Position numbers and translations under genes: made by a program. This document shows positions 1 to 12,700 of a stretch of 64,000 nucleotides of DNA, one piece after another (position 1 is the first letter of the stretch; each line of letters opens with the position of its first letter). A model generated the notes under the pieces. The model was not told the origin of the DNA, ran no database searches, and saw only the letters and a program-made list of their open reading frames with translations. The stretch is from Candidatus Opimibacter skivensis (lineage in GTDB: Bacteria > Bacteroidota > Bacteroidia > Chitinophagales > Saprospiraceae): NCBI GenBank assembly GCA_016722045.1, contig JADKGY010000029.1, forward strand, positions 372,001-436,000. The letters are read 5' to 3'.

Positions 1-1629
1 TGAAGATCCATCCCCACATGCGCCTATTGCATAAACACAAACCGTTCCTCCGGCAGAGTTTGTAAAATCAAATTCAGCCACATTTGATCCATCCTGAAAC
101 AAAGGCGCATCTGCCGGGCCAGTCCATACATACTCCAGGTTAGGCTCACCATTCGGATCTTCGATGACTGTTATAAACACACCTTGCTGTGCACAGACAA
201 GTGTATCCGTGAATCCAAGATTAGGAGCCGGAGGCCAATACTGATTTGCATCGAAGCAAAATGCAGCTCCTCCGATAAGATATGTACAATCTCCAAGTGG
301 CGTTTCAACTGTGGCATAGCATTCGTAGCAGCCGCCATCAAGTACTTCCAAAATTTTATCATCAAAAATGGTTGCACCTCCTGAAATCCACTCCCAGGTG
401 ATATTCGCATTGGCAGGCACGAGCTCCTGTATTAATGGAGTAAGTATAAATTGACCATTCTCACATGTGAGCTCTATAAACGCATCAATCCCGCCTAGTA
501 CAAGGTTGAGATGGGCCATGGAATCACATCCATTAAGACCCATCCCGGGATAAAAGAGATCATAGGTCCCGGCATTATCATACGTTTCATTCTCATAGAA
601 AAAGGGATCAAAATTTGAATTCATACAAAATAATGTATCCAATTCCCCGATTGGCACATCAGGATACTGTTCAACCTCCCAGATCGTATCATAAGGGCAT
701 CCATCCGGGTTATTAAACGTCTTCATGTAAGTACCTGGCCCTCCAATACTGATCCCATGCCAAAAGAATGGAAACTCTTCAGGACAATAAGAGGCCGGAT
801 CCTTCTCGATATCATCAACAGCTACAATTTCAACCGGGAAACAAAACGGTACATCTGATGTATCACATCCACTAAACGCCTGAACACAAATATCCCAGAT
901 ACCAACTGGAGCATTATTATCAATGTCCATTGTAAGTGAAGTTAATGTAGATGTTACAAATGTATTGTTCCATTCCAAATGCCATAAGTAACCGTGTGCA
1001 TTTGGAATCGATGGTGCGCACGTCATCATAAAATCATCAAATCCCTGGCAAACAACTGGTGGTATAGCTTCACCCATTGTAATGTCTTCATCAATCTGAG
1101 GTTCAAATACCCCGGTAACGTATTCAATCGTGTATTGGCATGTTGAACCATTAGATCCATCAATTAGAAGCCAATATGTTTGCCCGATTGTTAATCCACC
1201 GGCTATCAAAACCATTGTTCCTCCTGGTGAAGTACCAGGATTACATGCCAGGATATCAGGACAAGGAACAGCACCACCTGGACATGGCTGCCATGCACAT
1301 GAAGTAACGATAGCACTTTGAAGTCCCTGACCGGAAGAACAATTATCTACATGAATATCAATTTCAATATTCGTAGCAGTAGCTATAAATTGGAAATACT
1401 GAGGGTTGTTGATAATTGTATTCAACCCACAAAAATTCATGCAGCAAACCGCTGGTATATTGAGTGTTGAGTAGCATGCATCTGCCAGGCAGGTTAAGGG
1501 TGCGGAAGCACAATCAACGGTTGGCAACTCTCCGGGTGGATTACACTGGGCATTTAATTTTAACAATGAAAAAAGTATAGAAAAGAGCAAAAATCCTTTC
1601 CTAAAAAACTGAGTATCGGGTGAAACCAT
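1..1629 (-). CDS. Large secreted surface protein, N-terminal 543 residues (gene cut by window edge)
   Basis: The frame is open from an ATG at 1629 to base 1 with no stop, so the C-terminus lies outside the window. The first ~27 residues form a signal peptide (basic start, hydrophobic stretch FLLFSILFSLL, cleavage near NAQC). The mature part is Cys-rich and resembles Bacteroidota adhesin modules: one with the phrase GQTYWLLIDG (as in the PPC-like modules of the 2479-residue neighbour) and Ig/PKD-like stretches ending in GC. An in-frame stop lies just upstream of the ATG, which limits the start to ATG 1629 or GTG 1635. No Shine-Dalgarno is visible. It is the last of three co-oriented giant exported proteins. 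A C-terminal T9SS sorting domain is expected but cannot be seen here. Confidence 0.85.
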   Translation of the reverse strand, partial: MVSPDTQFFRKGFLLFSILFSLLKLNAQCNPPGELPTVDCASAPLTCLADACYSTLNIPAVCCMNFCGLNTIINNPQYFQFIATATNIEIDIHVDNCSSGQGLQSAIVTSCAWQPCPGGAVPCPDILACNPGTSPGGTMVLIAGGLTIGQTYWLLIDGSNGSTCQYTIEYVTGVFEPQIDEDITMGEAIPPVVCQGFDDFMMTCAPSIPNAHGYLWHLEWNNTFVTSTLTSLTMDIDNNAPVGIWDICVQAFSGCDTSDVPFCFPVEIVAVDDIEKDPASYCPEEFPFFWHGISIGGPGTYMKTFNNPDGCPYDTIWEVEQYPDVPIGELDTLFCMNSNFDPFFYENETYDNAGTYDLFYPGMGLNGCDSMAHLNLVLGGIDAFIELTCENGQFILTPLIQELVPANANITWEWISGGATIFDDKILEVLDGGCYECYATVETPLGDCTYLIGGAAFCFDANQYWPPAPNLGFTDTLVCAQQGVFITVIEDPNGEPNLEYVWTGPADAPLFQDGSNVAEFDFTNSAGGTVCVYAIGACGDGSS

Positions 1630-2277
1630 TTTCACTAGTTTTACAAATGATCAACGAATACAGACGAGCTGTTAATGGGTGTTTTGAATTTATTGCCAAT
1701 GGATATGTTAAAAAGGGACATATGCCAATGATACATATTATTCTTTTCGCAAGCGTCCATGTAAACCCACTGGCCTTGCCCACTTGAAAACCCCAGGCAA
1801 ATTAATGGCACACAAACCTTACTATCGAAGTTTCGAAGATAAAGAAACTTAGCAAGTTGGGGATCGGATAAAAAGGCAAGACTGTCATTCAAAATACAAA
1901 TGCTTGAATATGGAAAAGATTCTGTCTGCATGATCCGGGAGTACCGGGAAAGGCATTGGGAAATACTTTTAACCCTCCAAGTCCTTGAAGGATAAAAATA
2001 ACTCTTCAAACACCTAAGTGCTGACCACATCATACCGTAACTGTTGATGATTACTTAGCCTTCAGATTAATGCGCAAAAATCAATGACACAAACCTGGAC
2101 AGAAAAGAAGTAAAATACCTTCTAAGGAGCCTATATCCGGGCCAATTCATGTTCACTAAAAAATGCAATTCAATTTCTCTTGTAACCCTAAAATTAATGA
2201 AACTTTTCAGGATTTATATATGTCAATTTCTCCTTAATTAAATCTTCTGAATTTCAATATCTATTGAGACTTCCGAC
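1630..2277. other. 648-bp gap between two surface-protein genes
   Basis: No convincing gene. A 130-codon minus-strand frame (1641-2033) is open, but it has no signal peptide, no recognisable domain and an irregular composition, so I do not call it. A short palindrome, TCAATA-TC-TATTGA (2254-2267), lies just past the stop of the 1419-residue gene and could contribute to transcript ending, but no T-run follows. The gap should also hold the promoter of the gene at 1-1629; I found no exact TAnnTTTG box there. Confidence 0.4.
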
Positions 2278-5200
2278 TCAACGCAGGAGGGTAATAGTCC
2301 CATGATAAAGCTCAGTTTTCCCATTCAACAATTCAACTTCCAGCAAATATGGAAAAACAGCCGGATTTAGCCTTTCTCCCCTCGGGGTGTATCCATCCCA
2401 CTGAAGTGATGGATCCATGGGATCCATATCTGTCCGTCCAAAAACGGCATTTCCCCACCTGTCAAAAATGACCCATTGTAGCACCTTTATAATGCCCGGA
2501 GAAGTATACAATCGAACCTCATCATTAATTCCATCACCATTCGGCGAAAAAACATTGGCAATAAAATATTTCCCCTTCTCGATTACATAAATGATTACTT
2601 CATCTTCGAGTACGCATCCCGTTGCAGAAACGACCTGGTATCGGTAAGCAGATGTCTCATGTGGGCTGACTTCAAAATCAGGACAGTCAGTGCAAATAAA
2701 AACACCAAGTGAATCCCATGACTCATTGAGTAATTGAGCAGGAAGAAGATCATTTGTTCCAGATAGACTGGTTGATTCGCCAAGATAAATTTCCTGATCC
2801 GGGCCGGCATTAACATTGAAAGGATCAGTGGGTATGATGGTGACCAATGTATCATATAAACAGCCCGCAGCATCTAAAATCTGAAGAAGGTGATCACCGG
2901 GTTTTAAATCATTGAAAATGTCTGCTGATTGAAGGACTCCACCATCTAGCTGGTAAAGTAAAGGCTGTATCCCACCGTGAAGCGTAAGAATATGAATAGA
3001 TGCATTTGAGTCACCACTGCATTCCGGCTGAGAAATTTCTAATATAGCCTGTGTGATAGCCTCCGGGTTTTCTGTGAGATGAAAACTATCCAGATCCTCG
3101 CATCCATTATCATTTCGTATAACTTTCAATATATAGATCCCCGTATCCTTTGCCTGTATCACAGGAAGCGAATTGTTTCCCAGAATAATGCCTCCGATTG
3201 TGCTCCAATTCAATTGAATATTCTGAGGCGTAGAAGAACTTCCATCAAACATGATATCCCTGTTCTGACATCGTACTTCGCCAAGCAATTTAAGATTAGC
3301 TACAGGTGGTATTGTATCAATTGGAACCAATATTGTATCAAGTGTTTCACAAGCATTTTGACCGGTAACCGATAAAATATACGGCCCAATATTAGACACC
3401 ATTATCTGATCTGTTACACCTAAGGGATTTCCATTGATATCACTCCATTGAAAAGTAACAGGTGCAGATGCAGGAATGCCTTTTATCGTTACTACTTTAT
3501 CTTTACATGTTAGTGTATCAGTTTCAAAACTAAATACGGGAAATTTGGCTGGCTCGATAGTTATGGTATCCAGTACAAAACAATTATTCGCAGCACGTAT
3601 TTCAATTGAATACAATCCGGGAAAATTAGCTGAGGCAATAGAGTCAGTTGAAAGGATTGTACCTGCACTATTCAACCATGTGTATTTATCCAGAGTATCG
3701 TTTGAACTCACTTCAAGAATAGCAGGGACATCACATCTGAGTGAATCAAATGTCAGATTATAGATTGGAACAGAAAAATTACTATCGACCAGGATGTTAT
3801 AGGTAGTGGTGCAGCCATTTAAGGCCGTTACAATGAGATCGTAAATTCCGGGTTTGTTGACGGCTATTTGTTGAATGCCGGGAGTGACTATACCGGGCCC
3901 TGACCATTGGTATCCGCTTATTGGGGCTACGGCAAGTGTGACTATATCAACTGTATCATCACATCCCAAAGGAGAAGTCTCAATAAACAATGAAGGACTG
4001 ATCGTATCAAAGGGTATACGAACATGTGCAATACTCGTACAACCATTGGCGCCAATTCCATATAAAAGATGTTCACCAGGCAAAGAGGACATAATTGTTG
4101 GGCTAGGTACAATGGATTGATCAGGTAGCTCCCAAAATATATTTGAGTATACGATTCCACCTGATGGAACGAAAGACAATTGGGCAATTGAATGATTACA
4201 AGTAATTGTATCAACTATATAACTGAAAGAAGGGGGAGTACGATCCGTTATAACATTAATATCGGCCATGACAACACAACCTGAACTTGTGTCCGTCATC
4301 ATCACGGTATACAGCCCTGCTGAACCAACATGAATCGATGAATTCAAAGAATCCGGTCCCGGAAATCCAATCCACTTATAAAGATCTGCAGCAGCTGATA
4401 CCACACCGATGACCGCCGTATCATTAGCGCAATTAATTGTATCTGTAAAGGTTTGATAGTTGAAGATATCTGATCCAAGCGCAATCACTACATCGTCCAT
4501 GGCGCTGCAGCCGTTTGGAGCACTTACATGTGCTGTATAATTTCCTGTCTGAGTAACCTGAATCAAAGAAGATCCGCTGGAAAAACCATTTGGTCCATTC
4601 CATGAATAGGAAACACTCGGTGTTACTGAAGAAACTGAAAGGGAAATAATCTCATTGCAATTGAGCGTGTCTGTCGTCGAGACATTGATGTCAGGTAGTG
4701 AAAAATCTCCATCAAAAAAATAGCTGGCGGATCGCTGGCATCCGTTAAGAAAAGTAGAAGTCAATGTATATGTTCCCGGGAAACTTATATCGGGTCTCCA
4801 GTAATTTGTGAAAAAACCATTTGGCCCTGTCCATTTCCATCCGACAACAGAGTTGTCATTATCTGAACCCAGCATGATAAATCCATTCTGGCAATCTTTT
4901 CCAAATGAAATAATATTAAAATTCTGTACAGCAGTATCAATTGTGACCGTAACAGGTCTTGTCGTGGCACATCCGGATTGATTCGTAACAGTGAGCAGAT
5001 ACACACCAGGTACAGTTACATTAATGATTGGCTGACTAGATGAAAAACCCATGGGCCCGGTCCATTGAATAGACGCACTGGTGGGAATAAAGATTGGATC
5101 AATAGTTACTGAAGGATTGGTGCATGTGATTTGACCTCCCTCAACAAAGACCTGCGGAAATCCCTGGTCGGCCAGAATAGATATTACTTTCACTTTACTG

Positions 5201-6537
5201 CAGATAGCATCAGCTATGGATAAGAAATATTGACCCGGTTGATCAACAGTAATAGATGATGTATTGATCGGTCCGATAATATTACCTGTCAATGTGGACC
5301 ATGAATATGTCACCGGACCTACATTACCCGAAATAGTAGAGTTGATGATTACATTTCCACTTCCACAATTAAGGGAATCAGGTAAAATGAAATTAAAATC
5401 CAAACCGGATGTAAATACCTGAATGTGAAAAACACTATCACACAATCCGGGCCCGTCATGAGTTTGATAGTATGAACCCATGAGACTGTAACTCTGTCCC
5501 CCAAACGAATAAGATTCACCATTGCAAAGATTAACACTGATATCCGTTGTATCCGGAACAGATAACACATGAAGTGAAACACAGGGCGATGAAAATTCAC
5601 CACATATTATTCCTGTTGAAACTTCCTGAACAAGCTGACTATAGTTTCCAGCCGCAAAAAGAGTATTAACCTGAGTTGAATCGATGGTGAGATAACTTAG
5701 TCCACAGATCGTATAATTTCCCGGCGGCGGTGTATCAGAAAAAAAAGAGCCATACCTGACGATGGTATTCCCATTGGTCATCACATATTCATAACTGTAA
5801 GCTGCTGGATCTGGGGGATTACCACCAAAATCTGTTGTAATCTCCGCGGAAGAAATATTTTGGCCCACACATTTCGTGATGATGGTTGGGCTTAGGGTCC
5901 CGCCTTTCGGATTACACTGTGAACATTGCAGTCCGGCAGGGTTGCAAAAAATAAGTAAGTCACTTGCCAGGGTTCCAGTTTCAAGTACATCATTATCGCA
6001 GATAATGATCTGCCATACACCATTAGCAGGGCCTGAATTAAAATCTTCAAGACATCCAATGTACGGATGATAAGAACCACTGTAAGGAGTGAATGCCTGC
6101 CATGGTTGAATATTGGACCATTCGGGTGAAAATCCCGCATCAGGGGCAGCTGCTGTCATGCATGGAACAAACTTGATATTAAATCTGGAAAGATTGGTAG
6201 GTGTAATGGCCGTTGTGACAGGACCGATGAGGGTTACACTGGTCCCTGAGGGAGATATCAGAGTTACACTCACATCACCCAGATATTCATGCATAAAATC
6301 CAGGTTAACACCGCAAATGCCTTGTGTCGGGCTCGCCAGGTCATTGTCCGTCAGCCCTGAAACGATAAATTGAATTGTTATACAACCATCATCTGGTATA
6401 TCCAAAGGAGTGGATGTGGAACATTGACTTTGCACATCAACGCTGGAAGTGACAGCAAAAACAATGAATAGCAACCAAAGTATCGTGTCTTTGCTATGTT
6501 TTACCTGGCTTGTTATTCTAAAATTATTCACCTGCAT
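2278..6537 (-). CDS. Giant T9SS-exported protein with P-domain and ten Ig/PKD-like repeats
   Basis: This 1419-residue surface protein has a signal peptide (residues 1-38) and then a proprotein-convertase P-domain-like module (about 40-205; motifs DIPDD, LGDVSVTL, SPSGTSVTL, GVWQIIICDND). Ten repeats of about 76-83 residues follow. Each carries a Trp in a WTGPNGF-type motif, a PGxYxLxV strand and one Cys near each end (xNC...GC), which would suit one disulfide per repeat. After an SprB-like repeat, the last ~95 residues (from about 1323: NVFSPNGDGIND, FDRWGN, WDG, GTITLLR) are the gliding-motility C-terminal (type B T9SS) sorting domain, which targets the protein across the outer membrane. A Shine-Dalgarno-like AAAGGAG sits 3 nt before the ATG, unusually clear for this phylum. 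Probable role: adhesion or matrix; no catalytic residues seen. Confidence 0.93.
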   Translation of the reverse strand: MQVNNFRITSQVKHSKDTILWLLFIVFAVTSSVDVQSQCSTSTPLDIPDDGCITIQFIVSGLTDNDLASPTQGICGVNLDFMHEYLGDVSVTLISPSGTSVTLIGPVTTAITPTNLSRFNIKFVPCMTAAAPDAGFSPEWSNIQPWQAFTPYSGSYHPYIGCLEDFNSGPANGVWQIIICDNDVLETGTLASDLLIFCNPAGLQCSQCNPKGGTLSPTIITKCVGQNISSAEITTDFGGNPPDPAAYSYEYVMTNGNTIVRYGSFFSDTPPPGNYTICGLSYLTIDSTQVNTLFAAGNYSQLVQEVSTGIICGEFSSPCVSLHVLSVPDTTDISVNLCNGESYSFGGQSYSLMGSYYQTHDGPGLCDSVFHIQVFTSGLDFNFILPDSLNCGSGNVIINSTISGNVGPVTYSWSTLTGNIIGPINTSSITVDQPGQYFLSIADAICSKVKVISILADQGFPQVFVEGGQITCTNPSVTIDPIFIPTSASIQWTGPMGFSSSQPIINVTVPGVYLLTVTNQSGCATTRPVTVTIDTAVQNFNIISFGKDCQNGFIMLGSDNDNSVVGWKWTGPNGFFTNYWRPDISFPGTYTLTSTFLNGCQRSASYFFDGDFSLPDINVSTTDTLNCNEIISLSVSSVTPSVSYSWNGPNGFSSGSSLIQVTQTGNYTAHVSAPNGCSAMDDVVIALGSDIFNYQTFTDTINCANDTAVIGVVSAAADLYKWIGFPGPDSLNSSIHVGSAGLYTVMMTDTSSGCVVMADINVITDRTPPSFSYIVDTITCNHSIAQLSFVPSGGIVYSNIFWELPDQSIVPSPTIMSSLPGEHLLYGIGANGCTSIAHVRIPFDTISPSLFIETSPLGCDDTVDIVTLAVAPISGYQWSGPGIVTPGIQQIAVNKPGIYDLIVTALNGCTTTYNILVDSNFSVPIYNLTFDSLRCDVPAILEVSSNDTLDKYTWLNSAGTILSTDSIASANFPGLYSIEIRAANNCFVLDTITIEPAKFPVFSFETDTLTCKDKVVTIKGIPASAPVTFQWSDINGNPLGVTDQIMVSNIGPYILSVTGQNACETLDTILVPIDTIPPVANLKLLGEVRCQNRDIMFDGSSSTPQNIQLNWSTIGGIILGNNSLPVIQAKDTGIYILKVIRNDNGCEDLDSFHLTENPEAITQAILEISQPECSGDSNASIHILTLHGGIQPLLYQLDGGVLQSADIFNDLKPGDHLLQILDAAGCLYDTLVTIIPTDPFNVNAGPDQEIYLGESTSLSGTNDLLPAQLLNESWDSLGVFICTDCPDFEVSPHETSAYRYQVVSATGCVLEDEVIIYVIEKGKYFIANVFSPNGDGINDEVRLYTSPGIIKVLQWVIFDRWGNAVFGRTDMDPMDPSLQWDGYTPRGERLNPAVFPYLLEVELLNGKTELYHGTITLLR

Positions 6538-6619
6538 ATTCTCCTTTGACTAAAGCTAAGATATAGTGTAATACGTCCGGAGTGAGGAGGATTGTTTTAT
6601 ACCCTTCAATTTATTTTAA

Positions 6620-6653
6620 AAAAGAGCCCTCCAATTTGTCAGGAGGGCTCTAA
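6620..6653 (-). terminator. Rho-independent terminator after the 2479-residue adhesin gene
   Basis: A perfect 10-bp stem (AGAGCCCTCC at 6623-6632 with its complement at 6642-6651) and a 9-nt loop are followed, read on the minus strand, by a run of six T. It lies about 70 nt past the stop at 6723 and separates the two giant genes into different transcripts. Confidence 0.9.
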
Positions 6654-6722
6654 AAACAAGAGAAATGGGCAAGTAAAATTCTTTACGAATCAATGATTCG
6701 CCTATTTATTTATTGTTGATAA

Positions 6723-9700
6723 TTATCTCACGATGGTGATATCTCCTGCAACCTGTTCTGTTAATCCGTCTCCATAAACAATTACAATCTTATATACATA
6801 GACGCCTGGATTAAGCTGCTGATTCCTGAATGTACCATCCCATCCTATATTCGGTACGTTCGGTGCAAAATCAGCTTTTCTAAAGACAAGGTCTCCCCAT
6901 CTTGTAAACACTTCCATCGATATCCCGGTAACATCCGCCTTTGTAAATAACGTAAAGTAATCATTGAAACCGTCTCCATTCGGGCTGAATACATTTGGAA
7001 TATACACATCCCTTATCCTTACAACAAGATAATTAATTGATTTTGTTATTTTACATCCACGCACGTCATAAGCTTCAAGTGTGATTTTACCTGAAAGATC
7101 AGCCACTAACTCAAGTACTGGACAATTGATACAGATAACACTATCTCCTAACTTCCAAACCAAAGAATCCGGTGTGTCCGAAGTCCCACTATAGAGGAAG
7201 GCTAATTTGATCGTATCACCAAATGCATAGACAAAGGTATCATGCACAAAATTGACGATAGACAGACTGACATTTACTTGTGGTTGTATAGTGAATGAAT
7301 CCCTCAATTTACATCCGGTGGCATCTGTTACTAAAAGTTCATAATCTCCAGCAGGTAAATTATTAAATACAGGAGATGAAACAGGAGCCGCATTATTTAA
7401 TGAATATGTGTATGGTGCAATTCCACCAGTCACTGCCATCACCTGTGCACTACCCGGAGGATCTCCTGCACAATCAGGGGATTTAACAACAAGATTGACC
7501 GCTGAAGGGAATGTACCTATCTGATCAATGATCACCTGATCAGTAGAACTACATCCTGTCATCATATTCATAACTGTCAAAGTATATGTTCCTGATGCAG
7601 TAGCTATGGCATGGAGTTGATTTGGATTTTGAACGTTTCCACCATTAGATGCTACCCAACTGTAAACGAATTCAGCTCCTACACTCGATCCATTTCCACC
7701 AAGCACAGTTGTAGGCAGATTACAATCCAGTGTTGCCGTTGCACCGGCATCAGCTATTGGATTATTCTCAATCTCTACCTGAACAGTTACCTGATCATCA
7801 GGGCAAGGACCAGGTCCGTTGACTACATAATCAAATGTATAAATACCCGGCAATTGTGCCACAACATTGAATTTTCCTGTAGCAGAATTAAATGCACCAC
7901 CCGTACTTGGATTTGCAGATGATTCCTTCCACATTCCACCTGGGTCGTTTCCGATAAGCAGACTTGACAACGTTACAGTTTGATTTTCACCTGCACAGAA
8001 TTGAAGTGGCGCAGCAGCCAAACCTGCAACAGGTTTTCTCATCACATTAATCGTAGTGGTCACCGAATTTGTACAATAGGCAGCTAAACCTGAGACTACA
8101 TATTGTAAGGTATATGTGCCTGCGTCAGCAGTGCTGGCATCTAAAACATTTCCTGTAATGAATGCAGGATTTGAACCCGGAGGAGATGATATAATAGTCC
8201 AAACTCCACCGGTTGTTCCTGTGACAAGAGTATTAAGATTGATAGTACCCATGTCATTACACAGATCAGGAGCAAGGCCTACTGAGACAGCAGGGCATGC
8301 ACATGCATTGACCGTCACGACCATGTTATAAGACTTATTCGTACATGGAGTGAGAGCAGCACCCGTAGTATAACTGAACGTATACGTTCCGGCAGGCAGT
8401 CCACTAAAGTTCACAATATTCGGGTTAGAAAGATTAACAGCAGATGGACCTGACACGAGAGCCCAGGTACCCGTAAGATCACCGCCTGTAACCTGTGAAG
8501 TGAAATTGACAAGAGTAGAAGGACCTCCTGGTTCTTGTTTGTCACATGCACTTGCTGTAGCTGTCACCACCGCAGATGGTGAGGCATGACTTATGACTGT
8601 GATCTGGTCTTCACCTGTACAACCTGAAAGGCTGCTGACTGTGACAGAATAAATACCTGGTGAAGAAACCGAAGCCGTTTGACCAGTCCCTAAAGCCCCA
8701 CTCCATTGATATAGATCGAAACCTGGTCCTGCATCCAATACACCTGGCCCTGCATCACAAATGATAGAATCTCCTGTGATCTTTGGATATAGTGTTGCAT
8801 TGGACATTGTAGTGACTGTGTCATATGCTGTACATCCACCGGGATCGACAACGATGACAGAAACCTGTCCTTCAAAGGAAGTTTGGATTTGATCAACATT
8901 GACAGGGCCCGTAGACCATACTACAGAAGCATAACCCGGAGGAACTGCCAATGTGGCAACGTCACCCGGACAGAAAATAAATGATCCCGTAATGGCTACT
9001 GTCTCCTGGAAAGGTGGATTAACAGTTGTTGTTGCAATATTTGTACAACCATTAGCATCTGTAATTGTAACAGTGTAAGGACCTGCTGTATTGATAGTGA
9101 TGGCAGGTGTAACTTCACTTGTATTCCATATGTAATTTAGATATCCTGCAGTAGCTGTCATCTGCGTGTTCCCACCTACACAAAAATCAGGAAGACCTGT
9201 AATGGCCACGGGTGGAACAGGATGATTACCTACGGTGAAGGATGCATTAGCAACACATGTTGAAATATCAGTAATGGTTACAGTATAAGTTCCGGCAGTA
9301 ACTGTGACCGTTTGAGAAGTGGCTCCTCCTGCATTTGCAGACCATACATAATTAGCATAAGGGCCACCTGCGTCAAGAGTACTTGTCTCTGAAGTCTGGC
9401 AGATCATATTGTCGCCCGTAATTATAGGTACGAAAGGAGTTTCCACAACTGTCGTGTTCGCAACAGAAGTACAACCTGAACTATTCGTCACTGTTACTGA
9501 ATATGTACCGGCATTTGCATGAATTGTATCCGTAACAGCAGAATTACTCCATACATATGAAGTAAATCCTGCTCCTGCATTCAGTGTAGACTGTACGCCT
9601 GAACATATAGAAACAGGCCCGGTAATGGCAGCAACAAAATCTCCTGAAACAACAGTTAAGCTTTCTTCACCAGTACAACCTACATTATCTGTTACTGTTA

Positions 9701-12700
9701 CAGAATAAGTACCCGGTGCACTAACCGAAATTGAATTAGCAGACCCTGGTACAGACCAGCTATATGTGAGGAATCCGGGATCTGCTGTTAACGTAATCGG
9801 ACTACCTGTGCATATCACAGATGGTCCCTGAAGATTCGGAGTAAGGGATATCGTATTTGCGACCGTAAAAGCATGCACTGCTGAACAACCATTGTCATCA
9901 TACGCAGTGACCGTATAATCACCCGCAGGATAATCAACACAACACTGGCAAGAAGCGCACTCATCCCAGATAAAATAGTCCCATGGTCCTCCGTAATCAT
10001 TTCCATCGAGGTGAACAGTAGCACCAGCACATATCTTAAATGTATCAGGCATCGGAAATGAGGTCGATGGAAATAAGTCAATATTAACTTGAGTTTCACC
10101 TGTACAACCAAATTCATTTGTTACAGTAACTGTATACGTGCCGACCTGATTGACAGTAATGAAATTAATACCATTATTTGCAGGGCCTGTTGACCATTGG
10201 TAATCGCTGAATAATTCAGTAGGTGTAACCACGATGATCTCATCAAAATTACAAACCAGAAGATTGGGGCCTAAATCCGGGACTGGTGAGGGTTGTAACA
10301 AGACATCTATTGTACCAGTGCTGGTACATCCATTATTGTCTTCAACAGTCACAGTATATGTGCCAGGACTGGTAGCTGAAATATTTTTTCCAGAATCCGG
10401 TCCTTCCGGTGTATCCCAATCATAGATATAAGGTGTTTCACCCATGGACGCAACCGCTGTCAACGGAGTTGAATTACCATCACAAATGGCAGGCTGACCT
10501 ATTACACCCTGAACCGTAACTGCCGGAGTTTCATCCAATGTGATAGTAACTGAATCTTTGCCTATGCAACCTTCGTCATCTGTGACAACGACCAGATGCT
10601 GACCAGTAATATCAGACATTATACTTTGCGTATTAAACGTACCTCCTCCCGGATCTGTCCATTCATATGTGAAGGGAGGAAAATTACCGGTAGCATTGAC
10701 ATCAAGATTTATAGGACCGTTTTGAATACACTGTTCTAAGACAGGGCTTATAATATCTACTGGGAATGTAGTATACACCTGGATTGTGATCGAAGCTGTT
10801 CCGACGCATCCCACATCATCGCTGACAGTCACCGTGTATGTTGTACCATTGACAGGATTGTCAACAGAAATGGTCGCTGTGTTTTCACCGCCAGGTGCCC
10901 ATATATAATCGTAATTACCGGAACCGCCAATAACATCAGGTCCGATTATATACGGATTAGTCGGTGTTGCGCAAAGAACTAGTGGAGTAAATGAAGCCAT
11001 GATTTCAGGAAATACCGGAACTGTAAGAACTATCCGGTACACAGGACAGGCACCACCTGCAAAACCAAGGAATGTGTATTCGCCTGTTCCGCTTGTACCT
11101 CCACCATTGACAAGAGTAGCAATGATAAGAGATCCCGGACCTCCCTGGCCGTCGACACCTCCTGTTACACCACCAGCATCATCATAAGTCCATGTCCAGA
11201 AATCAACCCCCGGGGCATCAACAGAATAAACAAAAACCTGTCCGCTACATAGAGGATCTGCTACCTGGTCATCTTCAGTCAGTACATTACAACACATAGG
11301 CAAGCCAAGGGATAAAGGCTGGTCAAGTGCGCAAACACTCGGCCCCCCGGTCCATGATCCTGTCTCACCATCTGCTGTTGTAAAAAATCCAAGGCTCAAA
11401 TCCATAGTTGTAGGATCGGTAAGACAATCCGGATAATCCCTGGTGACCAGATCAAAGCAGAAATGCCATGGACCCATACCTCCACCGCAAGTATTTCCAT
11501 CTCCCCAGTCAACTGTAGGTGGTGGCCCTAATGTGGGACATGACCCATTAATTCCATAAGCAAACCAACCCGGAGGTAATGGGTCGCCTGCATTAGCCCA
11601 GCAAGGGCCGCAACATCCTCCGGTAATACCACCAAGGTTTGGACAATTGACATCATACAGAATATTACACATCTCAATTGTTCCATTCCCATCAAGATCT
11701 CCGACCTGGAAGAAAATATTATTATGGTGGTATCCGATCCCCGTGAACCAATCCCATGTTGAAGCACCGTATAGACCATTACCAGCAACACCTATATTAT
11801 TTCCGTTTACAGTAGCATTTAAAGGCTGGCCATTTGAATCAAATGAGGATGGATCCCATCCATTGCCGAATATAGGAATCATGCCCTGGAACCATTGGCA
11901 ACCATTGCCCGCAGCAGTGTAAGAATTGACATTCATACAAATAGATACCGTTTCACCAGGAAAAAAAGGACCTGTTAACGGACCTCCGCCTGATCTGGCT
12001 GTGATTTGAATTTGCGAACTGGTCACGCATGCAGATGCCTGACTTATCGTATTGACACATATAGTAAAATTACCTCCTACATTATTTAAGGAACTAACAG
12101 CTATATAATAAATTTCATTTGAACCCACATTGGAGCCAAGAGCTTCGGCTTCTCCCCCAGAACCTGTAATACAAGACAAATTACTTTGTGTTAATCCTAC
12201 ATTCTGGATATTAGAACAATCACCGGATATGGAGTGGAATAATGTAATCGTTGGTGCATCGAAGTCATCACTCTGAACATTAATATTCATCAAAGTCGCT
12301 GCCCCATCTGTATTCACCTGGAACCAAACTGTTGAAAAATCTCCAATTCCACAATTGTTATTGAATGTTTCAGGGTCTGCAAAAAGATTACAACCCGGTA
12401 CGCAAACGAAGGCCATGTCAGAGACTACATTATTGATTACTGTAGCGGTTGTACACAAATCATTTGTAAAACATGGTGGAATTTCATCTACACAAATAGA
12501 AAAATCGGTTTCGTTTGGCTCAGATGTGGCAATCATAATGTAGTAGGTCGCTGTTTCATCGACAGGGCCAAATTCTATAGGAGCCTGAGGAGGTGCACCA
12601 CAATTAAAAAACACCAGATTAGTAATGCTATTACAATCTGTAACTTCATAAATCGCAATGGATACTGTTGTATTGGGTCCTCCATTGTCAAGGGTAAGAT

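Noticed and set aside
1641..2033. 130-codon open frame on the minus strand between two surface-protein genes
   Set aside because: No signal peptide, no recognised motif, irregular composition and no promoter or ribosome-binding evidence; likely chance.
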